NCBI GenBank assembly: GCA_023853785.1
Contig: JAJIRX010000309.1
Location: forward strand, 1-64,000
Length of the DNA stretch: 64,000 nt
Direction: 5' to 3'
Source: Psilocybe azurescens
Lineage: Eukaryota; Basidiomycota; Agaricomycetes; Agaricales; Agrocybaceae
The notes beneath the pieces are model-generated. The model saw only the letters and a list, made by a program, of their open reading frames with translations. It did no database searches and had not been told where the DNA came from. This document shows, piece after piece, positions 10,229-23,260 of this stretch (position 1 is the first letter of the stretch; each line of letters opens with the position of its first letter). Both the position numbers and the translations under genes were made by a program.

Positions 10229-11475
10229 TCATCGTCTAGCTACACGCTTCCGTTCCCGTCCATCTTCCTCAACGTCCATAGCCTCGGGGCTCATCTGAAT
10301 CACGCTGATGTTTGGGTTGTGCGGCTGCAGCTGCGTGAGATTCCGTGAGCTTCTCGTCCGTCGTTTGCTGAGGCTCGACGCGGTTGTTCCTGTATAGTTC
10401 ATGTTGTTTCCGCCTATGCCTCCAGGAGACGATACCGTCGATGAGGGGCCGCCGATGGAGATCGTCGTCGTGGGCGGGCTGGAGTCGAGCATCCGCATCA
10501 CTGCGTGCCGCCGTTTCGTGCCAGCGCCGATGACGATGGGCGTCTCGGGTATGCGGACACAGACGATGCTGTGGATGAGTGAAATGGATCTGATAAATGT
10601 GAGTGTACGTGTGAGTGCGAGTGTGAGTGTGCGGAGGAGAGGGGTGGGTAGGGTGCATCGTGGGTCGGAAGGATTCCTTTGTGGGAGTTGACCGTGATTT
10701 GGAGGGGCGTGTTCCGCTGCGGGGTAGCGTTGCTGAAGGGGTGGTGATGGCGAAGAAGGTTCAGACGGTGGTTGCGTGCTGGCATGCGAAGCGGGAGAGT
10801 TCGGAGTAGGTAGAGATGCAATCTAGGATAACGACACAAAAACAATAGATGAGTTTTAAAAAAATACCAATACAAAGCATAGTTGCGCACTGTTTCTTTC
10901 ACACGGCTCGAGGATGGCGCAGGGGCGGATTTCCTGCCCTCCGACGACTTGAGGCCGCCGACGGGGGTGCTGGTGCAGCGCGGCTCGCAGGCACTGCCGC
11001 CGCCGCACGTTCCCCACCCTTCTCGCGCTCCTCGTCCTCGTCCTCCTCTTCCTCCCGCGCCTTTATGGCATCTACCCGAGCCTCCGTCCAGTCCATCACT
11101 CTCCCAATGGTCATACCACCGCCCTCGACGGCATGGGATGACGAGCCCGCAGGCGACTGCCCTACGTCGCCTGCCGAGACACCTTGCTGAATAAAGCTCA
11201 GCAGATCCTGACACGCAGCCGCGTATCCTGCGTTGTAAGCCCGCTTCGAGTTCTTCCTCGACGAGCGATACAGCGTCGTTATGCTCAAAGCGGCAGCTAC
11301 AAGAACGAAGACGATGGGAGGTCGGTCGTCAGTGATGTGTACAAATTACAATGAATGAAGGCAGAAGCCACAAGGAAGGAAACGCACCTTTGAAATCGTT
11401 GAGAAGCTCCTTCTCTGCATTCTGCTGAGTAGTGGGGAGTGAATTTACGAGAGTGTTTAGGTTGAGAGACTCCAT
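10229..11475 (-). CDS. Conserved fungal protein of unknown function
   Basis: Reads leftwards from ATG at 11473-11475. Exon 1 (11475-11388) encodes MESLNLNTLVNSLPTTQQ and joins to exon 2 from 11296. There the product has a short conserved block, SITTLYRSSRKNSKRAYNAGY, then AACQDLLSFIQQG, followed by a Glu-rich segment. A later exon is Ser/Pro/His-rich and contains AYPETPIVIGAGTKRRHAVM and a C-terminal KRRTRSSRNL...MDVEEDGRERKRVARR, basic enough to suggest nuclear location (inference). The stop is at 10229-10231. Between the Ser/His-rich part and ETPIVIG the frame slips at a G-run (10547-10549 on the + strand), which looks like a base-count error. I do not recognise a named domain. Confidence 0.7.
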
Positions 11476-12303
11476 TCAAGAACAAGATCCAGGGCAAGCA
11501 GCTCTTGGACAGAGCAAGTGGTAAATGTACAAACCCTAAACGTCCCAAAACGACACTGTAAACAATCTGCCATCGATTATGTAATCTTTCCTCATCACTC
11601 GGAATCCGGTCTTCTTCTTGTACCGCACCTACTACCGGCATAGCCCTTGCAGGTCTACAAGTGATCTATTGGCGCTCGGAGGCCTTTTTCTACATCCGGT
11701 GTAATTTATTGAAGAATCTTTGCTTTAAATCTGTAAATCATTATTTATTGTGGCTTGCTATGGTTAGAAGGTCCCGGCGGATCACGAATGAGTCACGACT
11801 ACCGGATCGGGTTCGTACTTTGTTCGTATCCATTCAAAATATACCATCAAGACAAAGACAAGGGCATACCTTTCTATATATTGATCAAGCATTTGGTATA
11901 TATACCGCACTTACCGACCTTTGGAATAGGTTGGAAAGTCTGTGCACGAATGTTAAAGCGCGTTCTGGAAGATGCTTCGGGAATCGGGAGCACCCGGAAA
12001 TCTAAATCGGCAACCATCTACCTGCGACCACAGCCTTGGGTATCCCAGCTTGTTCTGCTTCCAGACATACTTACTCCAAAGCGGTCCGCGACTCATTCTT
12101 CTCTGTCGTCTCTTTTCAATCTTCTCCTCTGTGACATCACTCTACAGTTCATACTATGATTCTGTCGAAGTCCTTCCTCTGAACTGTGACCTACCTGCTG
12201 GCGTTCTCTTCTAGTCATGGGGCAATAAACGGCCCGCCATGCTGTTGGCGGCGTGCTATAAGTACGCCTTTCGACAAGTCTTCGTCTTGGAGAACACAGG
12301 ACC
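11476..12303. other. Intergenic, promoter side of two divergent genes
   Basis: No exon recognised. A TATA-like CTATAAGTAC lies at about 12257-12266, roughly 40 bases before the ATG of the glycosidase gene. Confidence 0.5.
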
Positions 12304-14957
12304 ATGAAGCTCTGCTCCTGTCTGTTACTACCCTTGTTGTGGGTATGCTCTTCTTCTGCCAGCGCACCGAATGGGCCTTGGGACACATTTAACCTAGCCC
12401 CAGAATCCAAGACAGTCTATCCCAACGCCATCCATTCCTCTCAAGGTTCGGTGAAAAATGCCAATCTGCTAGTGAAGAACGAGGGGAAAGCATCTTTGTC
12501 ATCGAACGGCTCTTGGGTTGCATTGGATTTTGGGATCGAAGTATGTCGCTAGGGTAAAACTCAACCCAACTGCCTCCCCTCAATACTGTGGATCTATATT
12601 TAGATCGGAGGACTCATATCCTTGAACTTGAACAATATCTCCACCGAATCATCATTCTCGTTATCATTCACAGAATCGCCTTCATTCATCCGCCCATCCG
12701 CATCCGATGACTCTTCCTTTCCATCCGCAAACACTACATACGACGGTGTCCTCCGCGTCAACGTCCCCGCAAAAACGGGGTACTGGACCCAGCCAGCATC
12801 TTCCCTTGCGAGGGGGTTTCAGGTACTTGACAATCGTCTCCAATTCCGCTTCGACTATCATACTGTCGAACGTGTCGTGCGCGATTTCTTTCGTACCTCA
12901 CCTTGAGGATATGAGGGACTATTCTGGATATTTCTATGCGAAGGATCCGCTATCGAAAGACGCGGATTTCTTGACGAAATGTGCGCATATATATAATTGC
13001 AATCTTAGGTTGGAATCAGAGAAATACTTACACGATCTTTACTAGTATGGTACTCGGGAGCATACACGGTTCAGACTAATACAGTCGCTCTCAACAGCGG
13101 TCGGCATGTGCCTTTTGCCCCTGCGGGATGTGCGTTCTAATTATGTTGTCCTCACATGATATCCGGTCATCCAAGGTTCTGATGGCTGCCATACTTATTA
13201 TTTACTATTTAGCCTGGGAAAATGATGCAACGTTAGGCATAGCAGGCCCTATCATCGTCGATGGAGCCAAACGCGACAGGTACATTTCATGAATGTCTTC
13301 TACTCATTAATCTCTACTAACACGGCGACGCGGCGCGTAGAGCCGTCTGGCCAGGTGAAAGCACTTCCGTATCTAAAACCAGGACATAACGCTAATGCGA
13401 TTTGTAATCTAGGCGACATGGGAATAGCTGTTCCTGCCCAATTTGTCTCGACCAACGACCTTGTTCCGACTCGCAATGCACTGTCAACCATGTTCGCAGC
13501 CATCAACCCCAAAACTGGAGCACTACCCGAATCAGGCCCGCCTTTAAGCCAACAGGGATCAGATACGTACCATGCATGGACGCTCATCGGGACATGTGAG
13601 TAACACGGCATGCCGATGTCCGAGAACCCACTTTACTAACCTGAACGTTACTGGCGATTGATAGATAATTATTATCTATTCTCTGGTGATACCGCGTGGC
13701 TCCAGAATGTATGGACTAATTATACGAAAGCCGTGGCATTTCTGGAGGGTAAGGTCGATAGTACTGGGCTGATGGACGTTACAGGACTGCGGGACTGGGC
13801 GAGACAGGGAGGTGGAGGATACAATGCGGAGGGGGAATGCTATTCTTTACAAGGTACGTTTTCTACGCCCAATCTCCTTCACTCCTAAATCTTCACTAAT
13901 TTCTACTCTCCTCCCTGATGTAATATTAACCAAGGTCCTCACAACCGCGACTGACCTCGCAAAATATATGAACCTCACCTCGCTCTCCTCCGCCTGGGCG
14001 CAAAACGCCACCGCCCTCAAATCCAGAATTCAACGACGCTTTCTGGCTGGAAAGCGCCGGGATGTACCGGGACAACCAGACAACCGCCCTGTGCCCGCAA
14101 GACGCGAATTCGTTCGCCGTGCTTTTCAATTTGACGACGTCTGAAGAGCAGAAGGACTTGGTCAGTGAGAACTTGGAGAGGAATTGGAATGATCTCGGGC
14201 CTGTTGCTCCTGAACTTCCGGATACGATCAGTCCTTTTATTAGTGGGTTTGAGGTGAGTGGATTGTGGATGATGACGATCTGATGATGATCATGGGTATA
14301 TCTTTTTTTTCCTAATCTGTCTAGATTCAAGCACACTTCGAAGTAGGGAACGACGCTCGTGCACTCGATCTCATCCGACGCACATGGGGTTACATGCTAA
14401 CCACCAATCTCTCGGTGCAAAGCACCCTCTTGGAAGGATTCACAGCAAACGGCTCTCTCGCGTAAGCCGCGACTCTTCGTCCTTTGTTGTCATCTGACAG
14501 CATTTTGTTTTCCTCTTCGATGACCGCCACAGCTATCGATATAATCACGGATACAACGACGATCCAGCGTACACCTCGCACAGTCACGGATGGAGCTCCG
14601 GCCCAACGCCCGCTCTGACGTTCTACGTCCTGGGGCTGACGCTCACGGCACCTCAGGGTAAGACATGGGCGATCTCACCGCATATCGGTGGGGAGCCTGC
14701 CGGCTGCTGAAGGCGGCTTCGAGACAAATCTTGGGTGGTTCGGCGTCAAGTGGACCACATCGGCTGGATCTGGTGGTGGAGACTCGGAGGTTGAGGGGTT
14801 TTCATTGAGTGTTGATACCCCAGAAGGAACGAGCGGGGTGGTTACGTTACCGAATGGAGTAGATTTAGAGAGCTACATGGTGGATGGTGTGAGAGTGGGA
14901 GCTCGAGCTAGTCGTACTATTGCGCTGATAGGGGGAAGGCATACCATCCAAATGTAA
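12304..14957 (+). CDS. Secreted alpha-L-rhamnosidase-like glycosidase (GH78 type)
   Basis: Starts at 12304 with a signal peptide (MKLCSCLLLPLLWVCSSSASA). About ten exons follow; the first join is 12540/12604 and the second 12980/13046. After a beta-rich N-terminal part (WVALDFGIE, LRGGFRYLTI) come features of the (alpha/alpha)6-barrel: LWYSGAYTVQTNT, DMGIAVPAQFVS, DTYHAWTLIG, GLRDWARQGGGGYNAEG, NDAFWLESAGMYRDN, and SHGWSSGPTPALTFYVLG near the end. This fits GH78 or related six-hairpin glycosidases, which remove terminal rhamnose from plant polysaccharides or glycosides. Frame slips at a C-run (12803-12805), a G-run (13831-13835) and near 14028 interrupt the spliced frame. The first two lie in homopolymers and look like base-count errors, so function is not excluded. 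Confidence 0.82.
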
Positions 14958-16025
14958 GGTTGACTCCGACCTCGTCGGTGTCCTTTGTCCCAACGCCTCC
15001 GCCTCCTTCCCTCTAATCTATGTACTTGTGGTATAAATAGGATACGCAGTGGCATGAAATGTAGGACATAGGGTGAAATATGGTGGCGTCTGTTGTATAA
15101 GAAAATGGTTGACAACGCAATGCATATTTCGAGAGCATCGGTGTGTCAGTTACTGGTCTGACCTAAACGTTAGGTATTAGGGAAGTCAGCACCCGGTTCT
15201 GGGCCGGTTCTGAAAACGGTTCTGCCAGACGACTTCCCCTATTGTCGATTTTGCTGTTTTTGTTGCTAAAATTGACTGTGTCAGTGATTGAATAAAGAAA
15301 CGTACACTGTATGAGCAGCGAGCAACAGTAGTTCAGGAGTGAAAATAAAGCATTGCCAGTGTTCGATATTAGCCGCAACAGTGGTAACTGTGCGAGGCGC
15401 AGTCGAGACGTGAATCAAAAGGTTCAGGGTGACAAAATCCCGATAGATGTGTACGATGGTAAAATAGCTTTAATGAGATCACAATGGAAGCCTCACTGTG
15501 GGAAGTCTTTGCTAGCGGTGGTTTGTTGTCTGATGCAAATGAGCGGATGGCAGGGATTCATGGTGAACTGCTGACGTAAATACTAAGTGGAACAGCTACT
15601 CCATATTGTGAGAATGATGGGTTGTCTGGCCGATAGAGAACTGGCAGCATCAGCAGCATCAGCAGCAGCAGCCAAGGTCCAAGACAGAGGGCGTGTACTT
15701 GATTAAGTTCGTCAACCCAACACCACAAATAGAAATAATTAAATATACCAAATCAAACGTTCCCAACAGATAACCCAATGGGGATTGCAGAGACCATATA
15801 ATCACATTGACAGCGGCCTTCATATGTCGCTGTCAATATTGACAACATTTTGCTTTAGGATGCTCCTTCTGGAAGACCTCCGATTATGTCTGGTAAGTCG
15901 GTTGGGACATCTCCTTCTACATACTGTTCACTATTTATATTGCCTCACAACATCTCATTCTTTGGCTGCTCACTCCTTCCTTCCCACTTCATTCAAGCAT
16001 CTAGCTTTCTCTTCTTACTTTTTAA
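14958..16025. other. Intergenic, no gene seen
   Basis: No exon recognised. A small (CAG)n-like tract (15645-15672) is present, and the last 100 bases before the next gene are pyrimidine-rich. Confidence 0.55.
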
Positions 16026-17045
16026 ATGCCTGTGAACCAATCTGGTAATGGATTGAGCGGTGGGGACTCAACAGAGAGGTTAATGCGAGCAACCATTTCA
16101 CAAATTAGATCACTCATTCGTGTGCTATAGAGAGATATACCATGGTTCAACCCGCCCAGACGCGATTAAAAACAGCAGATATGGGCGTATTCTCTACTCT
16201 GTGCTTGCATTCCTCCATTCTTTAGGCATCTATCCAATCCTTCATCTATATTTTTCTTCCCATGGACCACCAGCAAGCGATGGGCAACTGGATGTGAGGA
16301 CAAGGTTCAGCATATTGTGGTGTATTCACATTAACATTGAAATATTCCAGTTCGAAGGAGACGTGCAATGGAATTTAGCTGTATCTGAAATGGTTGATCT
16401 ATGGAAACTGGCATGTGCTGGATGTGGTATGCTCGTACCGTAGGTGCCTCTTCAATAATGTCTATGCCAATCTTCCTATTTTTGTATTGACTACTTTGAT
16501 TATCAGTGCATCGTTTGGCTTCTTTCAAATTGGAGGAGTCAGTGAAAGTATATACGCACGGACAGGTGCCCTATCCGTGTTCATCTGCTCTGGGATCGGC
16601 TTCATAACGTGCGGCTGGTATATCTATTTGAAGACACATTTCAAAACCAAGAAATTAGTCAATGCATGGCTGAAGGAAAGTGCGCTCTGCATAAGATAAA
16701 ACCCAACCCGACTGACACTTTATTACCTAGGCATCTCAAGATCGTGATGATAGGCCATCCATTGACTTTTGGTTGTGTCTGTCCCTTCCATTCTCCTTAT
16801 TCTCCTGGTATGCTCCATCACGGTCGTATTACTACGCTAAGAAGAAGTATTGACAAAGTTTTCAAGGTCTCTTTTTCTGCGTTGTAACCTTTGTGTTTAC
16901 GATCTTCATTGATCCATCTAAACTCAGTTCAACTCCTGGACACCAGAATCCAAATCAAATATTGGGCGCCACATTCCTGTGTGTTTTAACCGTATGCCAA
17001 ATTACTCAGGTGGCTCGCTCTGCCAAATACTTCATTGAAGCCTAA
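16026..17045 (+). CDS. Divergent member of the unnamed multi-pass membrane family (paralogue A)
   Basis: The ATG at 16026 begins MPVNQSGNGLSGG. Exons follow the same order as the five paralogues at 33931-61528: a short N-terminal exon, a soluble exon, a Trp/Cys-rich exon (KLACAGCGMLV), then FGFFQIGGVSESIYARTG with a helix (VFICSGIGFITCGWYIYL), a second hydrophobic exon (FWLCLSLPFSLFSW) and FFCVVTFVFTIFIDPS with a last helix, ending RSAKYFIEA at 17045. In the paralogues the corresponding signature is SFGFFQIAGVNNNMYARTAV. The family is familiar to me from Agaricomycete genomes as hypothetical proteins without known function. Here the donor after the fourth exon is degenerate (16680) and a T-run at 16872-16876 shifts the frame, so it may be decaying. 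Confidence 0.65.
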
Positions 17046-17569
17046 TTAAACAACGATCAACTGAATTTCCTGTCTCAATTGCTTTCTATCACTTATGTTT
17101 TTCATTTTTTTCTATTCACCTGATCTTTAGGTGTATAAGTCTGCTATCTTCCATATTTATAGAAACTGTACTACATATACCAAACTTGAAGCATCACAGG
17201 GCACAGGGTGCCATTTTATCTGTTATCACATTCACTAAGCCAGCTTGATCCGGATGGCAGTGGTGACAAGACTTCATATATGAGCACTGGATGCTGAACG
17301 GTAAGCATACTGAGGAGTAGAAAGGACTAGATCTACTGGAATGTGAGAATGAATCAGGCATTGTAGTTGGGTTTTAAATATATACACATGGCTTTGGAGA
17401 TCACATACTACCACATATGGCAGCTACATTGTAGTGAGTGACTTGGGCCATAGAACATACATTGTATAATGTGACTCAGTGCCATAGAATTCTATAGAAC
17501 ACACCTATAACTAGAGGGTAGGTAGAGCATACAATGTAGCGACTCAGTCAGTGTCATAGAATTCTATGG
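17046..17569. other. AT-rich spacer with a short direct repeat
   Basis: No gene seen. The phrase GACTCAGT...CATAGAATTCTAT recurs at about 17471-17498 and 17541-17568, just outside the fold-back element. Confidence 0.55.
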
Positions 17570-18208
17570 ACATGTTGTAGGGTTGGCCCTGGTTTGGTCC
17601 TGGTTTGGCCTCAGCTAATCTAATGCCACAGATCAGGCAAAATCTACATTTCATACAGCTGTAATACACATTTTGACATGAATGGGTGAAATTAAATAGG
17701 TGAAAATATGCATTGAAATTGTATATGCAGTGTATGAGGGCTGTACAGTTTTATGAGGTTGGACCCAGCTCAGCCCCAGCTCAGCCAATGGTATAGATCG
17801 GCCATAGCCAATTATTTGAATGGCGTAAATATGTAATATTAGCAGAATTGAATAAGAGTATATGGTTCACGACAATGAAAAATTCAATTGAAGGTGAATA
17901 TGCAGTGAATGAGAGCTCTACAGTCTCATGAGGTCAGCCCCACATTGGCCTCAGCTCAGCTGGTATTACATGGCAGCCACAGCTGATTATTCAATTGGCC
18001 TAAATATTAAATATTAGCAGAATTGAATGAAAGTACATACAGTGACTCAAAAAACTGTCTAGATGTTTTTGAAATTGAACTTAAATTGACTATAACACCA
18101 TGTAATCCTCAATGCACTATATACTTTCATTCAATTCTGCTAATATTTAATATTTAGGCCAATTGAATAATCAGCTGTGGCTGCCCTGTAATACCAGCTG
18201 AGTTGAGG

Positions 18209-18637
18209 TGTTACACTTGCTTATATTCACGTGCGTGGATAAAGCTGACAGTCAAGTAGTCAAGAACAGCAAGTTCAAGTGGTATCGAGTAAGAGGGGAT
18301 TAGATTCTCAAGAACTAGCTAAAGAATACAGTGGATCCTTCCTGGTATAAATACTATGAACCGCACAGCAAGTTGAAATGAGTTTGAATGTTCATCAGCA
18401 GATGTATATAAGAATAGAGGAAACAGATCAAGCGTTCATTGAAAGATGTATCATAAAAGATAGAAGTGAAAGTCCATCAAAGATATGATGGAGTTTCATA
18501 GATATGATGGAAAGCAAAGTTCATCAGAACATACGATGATGTATCAATGATGTGACAGATGACAAAGAAAAGGAAAAGAAAAGAAAAGAGAAAGGAAAGA
18601 AAAGCAAAAGCAAAAAGAAAATAAAGTGTCCATAACA
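18209..18637 (-). repeat. 3' LTR of the chromovirus (429 bp)
   Basis: On the + strand it runs from TGTTACACTTGC to CCATAACA. It carries the reverse complement of the TATA box and of AGCTAGTTCTT (18310-18320). It differs from the other LTR mainly in the first 15 bases and in purine-run lengths. Confidence 0.95.
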
Positions 18638-18652
18638 TTACCCCCCTTAAGG
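18638..18652 (-). promoter_or_regulatory. Polypurine tract
   Basis: On the minus strand CCTTAAGGGGGGTAA lies directly next to the start of the 3' LTR, the expected place for plus-strand DNA priming. Confidence 0.85.
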
Positions 18653-19379
18653 TTCGACTGTCCCAGTCGAATGGTCTTCAGTATCTGTAGGGTTCTCCAG
18701 TATTGTTTGCAATGCCAACGTCATCTGTGGGGTCATCATAATCAAAGTAATTGCTTCTGTAAGGAGAGTCGTTATGCTTGAAAGGACAGTATCTTGTCGT
18801 ATGTCCTGGTCCTCGGCGGTGGCAGTGGTTACAGGTGAGCTTGGGGCAATATTGTTGTATATGTCCCAACTTTCCACATGCAAGCATGTAACGTCCGGTC
18901 GACGTTGATTCCCAACACTTGTCCGTTGGGCTCGAGTCGGGCGATGAGAAGCGTGCCGGTCTGATTGTTGATGTCAAAAGGTTGTGGTGGATCAAAGCGT
19001 CAGTGAGTCGTTCCATGGGGGTGTCTGCGTGCGGTGTTTGATGAGCACGTGTTTGATGGCCTGCTCAAAACCCTTGAGTTGAAGACATTTGAGGGAGTCG
19101 GTGGCGGCTTTGTGGTGGACTCGGACTCTCGCCTGTTTGACTGCAATGTCCGCCTAGATGATTCGTATTTCGCCAGATAAATAGTTGAAGAATTCAAGTT
19201 CTCGTTCGATAAAGGGGGCAAAGGCTTCGATGTCGTATCGGTTTCGGCATTTTTCAAGATTTCAAGTAGTTCGTAGACGGAGAGAGTATTAAAAGGTTGA
19301 GACGATGTAGTAGTAGATTGGGGAACAGATGAGGCACGAGCAGTGGAATGAGACATTGTTGGATATCAATGTTTGTTGC

Positions 19380-20658
19380 CTAGAAGTGTAGCAACTTGAC
19401 CTTTCTTATAGCCTTTGTTGCCAGTCCAGGTCTAAGTTTTTTCTTGAGCTGGGAAATCCGCAGTTGATACTCTAGATTTTGGTCATGCGCCATTGCTGCG
19501 CATCTTGCCTTGAGTTCATTGTGTGCTTGTTTCTCCGCTTCTCGAGACATTATGAACGCTATCTCGAGTTCTTCAAGCATTTGTTGTCGATCTTCTTGGG
19601 ATTTTGGTATTTTTGTCGTGAGGAAAATAGGTTCGTGAGTATTTTGGGAAAGAGAGTGGACTTGACGTGTTTGATCAAGGGAAAGGAGAGCATGTTGATT
19701 GATTATCGAGTGAGGGAAGATGGTGGTCTTTTTACAGCTTGTGACGTGTTCAGTAAGCCTGTAAGATTTTGTTACCGGTTCTTCAAAGACCGGAAGCCGG
19801 TTCCCACGTTGCTTCGGTGATTGGATAGTCCTTCCATTTGACGTAGTACTGGTATCCTCTTCCTCTTTCGATGTTTGAGAATTGTTTCTATTTCCCAACG
19901 TTTTTCTTCGCTTTAATATCTCTGGTGGTGGTTGAATGAAATTAGGTCCATGTGTTTCAGTTTGTGATATGGATTAAGAAGTGTCACATGGAATACATCG
20001 TGAATGAGCCATCCTTTGGGGAGTTCCAGCCAATAAGTTAGGGGTCCTAAGACTTCTTTAATTTTGAAGGGTCCTTCGTTTCGGTGCCATTTTCTTGTGA
20101 TAATTCATTTGTAAATTTGTTGCTTCTAGCCAAACCTTTGTCCTTGGGTGAACGGTGTGAATTTTGAGTTCTTCCTTTCAGCCATCCTTGTCCGGGCTAG
20201 TTCATGGGCTGCTAGGGCTTCTTCTCGATCCTTTTGAAGATACTTCAGTCTTTCTTCTACTGAAGGGAATTTGGTGTGTTCAAATGCGGTAGGGATTGCA
20301 ATGGGGAATATCCAAGAATCAGTTCGAATGGTGTTCTCTGTCTGCCTGCATGTCTTCGATTGTTGTGAGTGAATTCAAGGGTACCAAGTCGTTTGTGCCA
20401 GTCTTCTGGATGAGATGAGCAGTATATGGATAGATAGGCTTCAATTTCTTGGTTGTATTGTTCCGTTGTTCCATCTGTTTGAGGGTGGTAAGCAGTTGAA
20501 AATTTCAATTTTACTCCAAGGAGTTTCATTAACTCCTTGAATGATTCAGCGGCAAATCTGGGGTCTCGATCTGATGTGAGGCTGTCTGGTAGTCCAAATC
20601 TTTTGTAGAGATTGTCCATTAAGAGTTTGCCAGTCTTTTCGGCGTCCAGTCCTTTCAT
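19380..20658 (-). pseudogene. Integrase core and chromodomain (broken)
   Basis: At 20657-20257 the integrase core reads with SDRDPRF, AYHPQTDGTTEQYNQEIEAY and EFTHNNRRH, giving the second aspartate and the glutamate of the catalytic triad. The first aspartate is upstream (about 20780) in another frame. A chromodomain can be followed at about 19920-19790: WEIETILKHR in one frame, then QYYVKWKDYPITEATWEP in the next, so one base is out of place in the middle. A Gln/Glu-rich tail follows to 19380. No full-length integrase can be made as written. Confidence 0.88.
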
Positions 20659-20796
20659 TCAGCAAGGAATAAGGATAAGTCCTTTTGTGTTCCCATGATC
20701 AGTGATGCTTAGAATCATGTCAAATTCAACTTCTCCTTGTTTGTCCAGGATCGGTGGAAGGTCTGTAAGGAAATCCATAGCACTGTCTGCAAAGGG

Positions 20797-22436
20797 TCAG
20801 GCTGACTTTGGTCCAGGTATCGGTATGAATGATGGGTTAGAGGGATGTCGATTTATTTTGAATTGTTGGCAGGTGGCACATCCTTTTACATATTGTTTGA
20901 CGAATGATTGTAATCCTGGCCACCAGTAGTGTTGTTTTACTGAATTGAATGTTTCTAATTCTCTGGGGTGTCCAGCTGAAATAGGGTTGTGATATGATTT
21001 GACTATGTCCTTCCACAGGGTTTGATCTTTTGGAATGTAGGCTCGTCCATGGTAGTATAAGATGGTTTTGCCGTTCACAATCTCTGTTTTCCATTCTTTG
21101 AGGTCATGTCGTGCATTTGGCGGTCCTCCCTCTAATAGGGTTTTCATTGCTTCTGCTGTGTTGTGGTCCAGTTCGTTTGCATTGGCAATCCTTTCCTGTA
21201 ACTCAGTGTCAATTAAGTCAATGAAAAGCTTTTTCTGGGAGTAGGGTGATGTTTTCATTGTCATGGTCTTCTTCCGGGGTAAAATCAGGGCATTTGAAAG
21301 GGTATTGGATTGAATCATTTTGTTTCCAGGTAGATGTACCAATTTCAGGTTGAATTCTGAGGCGTACAGAGACCAGCACACCTGTCATCGGTTCAGATTT
21401 TGGGCTGATCTGAAATATGTTAAATTCTTGTGATCTGAATATACTGTAGTTGTGTGTTCTGATCCTTGGATGTAGTGTCTCCATTCCTGTAATGATCTGA
21501 TTATTCCCAGTAATTCCCTGTCGTAGATTTTGTAGTTTCTTTGGTTGGAGAGAATGTTCTTGATATAAATGTGCATGGGTGTCTTTTGCCATTTCTGTCC
21601 AGTTGAGTAAGGACTGCTCGGAGGCATATTTTGAAGCATCAGATTCAATTTGAAATGGTTTAGCGGGTCAGGCATCAGGAGTACTGGTTCTTCTGTGAAT
21701 CTTTTCTTTAGTTCATCAAAGGCAGCTTGAGTTACATCGTTCCATAAAAATCCTTTGTCTTTCTTCAGGAGTTCATTCAAAGGTCGAGCTACTTCAGAGA
21801 ACTTCCGGATGAATTTTCGGTAAAAGTTTCCAAAGCCTAGAAATGATCGGACTTGTTTGAGAGTAGTAGGTGCTGGCCAGTCCTGAATTCCCTTGAGTTT
21901 TGTTGGGTCCATGGAGATCTTTCCTGCTTCGACAATCATTCCAAGATATTCCACTTTCTCCTGAGCAAATGAGCATTTTTCCGGCTTGAGATAGAGATCA
22001 TTTTCTTGGAGTCATTGGAGAACCATTTTTGTGTACTTTTCCAGTTCCTCTTGATCTTTGCAAAGATTAAGATGTTGTCCATATAGATGATTACGAAGCA
22101 TTGTGATATCATATCTTCGAAGATCGAGTCCATCATGGATTGGAAGGTTGCCGGGGAGTTGCACATGCCAAAGAACATTACAGTTGGTTCAAAAAGTCCT
22201 CAGTTGGTTTTGAATGCTGCCTTCCATTGGTCGCCATCTTTTATCCTGATGTTATTGTAGCCCCATCGGATATCCAGCTTTGTGAAGAATTTTGCACCTT
22301 TTAACTTGTCCATGAGCTCCGTTATTCGTGGTAAAGGGTAGGCATTTTTGATGGTCCAATCGTTCAGATATCTGTAGTCTTGACAAGGTCTGAGCTTTCC
22401 ATCCTTTTTTGATACGAAGAAGAATGGAGATGCCAT
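20797..22436 (-). pseudogene. Reverse transcriptase, RNase H and H2C2 zinc domain (broken)
   Basis: RT begins at 22436 ([38 protein letters not shown]). It continues at 22178 (FFGMCNSPATFQ), where the catalytic box reads YMDN instead of the usual Y-x-D-D. The connection domain (GFGNFYRKFIRKFSEVARPL) and RNase H (YDRELLGIIRSLQEWRHYI, VYSDHKNLTYF) follow in further frames. A zinc-binding H2C2 region (HPRELETFNSVKQHYWWPG, GCATCQQFK) ends this block at 20797. The frame changes at about 22190, 21940 and 21390, so this copy cannot make a functional enzyme unless the sequence has errors. Confidence 0.92.
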
Positions 22437-22739
22437 AGGTGATTCGGAGGCCGAATGTATCCTTTATCCAATTGTTCCTTTGTCCAGTTGTCCAGTTCCA
22501 TTTGTTCTGCCAGTGTAATGTTATATGCCTTGAATTTCTTTGGTATGAATCCTTCTTTTAACTCAATTTTGTGGTCCCATGGTCTTGGTTCCGGGAATTG
22601 GTCTGCCGCTTGTTTGTCGGAAGAGATCCATATATGACTGATATTCTGGGGGAATAATTTCTTGGAGAGGTTTTGTGGGTTTCTCCGGTTCGTATTGTTG
22701 AGCTAATGTTTGGTAGTGATCTTGGTGTTAAGCCATGTT

Positions 22740-23260
22740 TCTTTTATTTCATCTTCATTTCGCGTCTCCGATGTATTGGATGATCAGTGATTCGAATTCT
22801 TCCAATGGGTGGGTGGTCTCAATTATTGATGTTTGTTTGTCTGTTTCTTCTTCAATGGTAGTCTGATTTATTGTGGGTCCTTGACGTGGTTTCCAAGTTA
22901 TCTGTCCGTTCTGCCAGTTGATTCCTGGATTCTTTTCCTGTAACCATGGGAAACCCAGAATGATCTTCTGTTTCCCTAGTCCAGAGACCAATAACTTTTC
23001 CCGATGGTTTCGATTTCCAACTTTTAAGTCCAGGTCCACAAACGATAAGATGGTTCCCTTCTTGTTTGAGTCCCATCTACATTGTAAACTCGGATTGGTT
23101 TTTCCAAGGGTTGGGTCTTGAGTCCAAGTTTTTGTGTGTAATTCTGGTCAATGAATTTTCCTCCTGCTCCTGAGTCTAAGAGAGCAGCGGTTTCGATGAT
23201 TTGTGAGCCATTCTGTTTCTTTGCGGGAATGAAACTGGTAGAAGCATAGTTTTATTCTCG
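22740..23260 (-). pseudogene. Retropepsin-like protease (broken)
   Basis: A LLDSGAGGKFIDQNY stretch near 23190-23145 holds the D-S-G active-site triplet of aspartic proteases. FVDLDLKVGNRNH, LLVSGLGKQKIILGFPWLQ and NPGINWQNGQITW follow, matching the I-L-G-x-x-W flap/C-terminal pattern of Ty3/gypsy proteases. The parts lie in two frames. Confidence 0.82.

Noticed and set aside
10498..11214. 238-codon open frame on the - strand
   Set aside because: It runs through an intron and an off-frame part of the unknown conserved gene. Only its Ser/His-rich last third overlaps what I take as coding.
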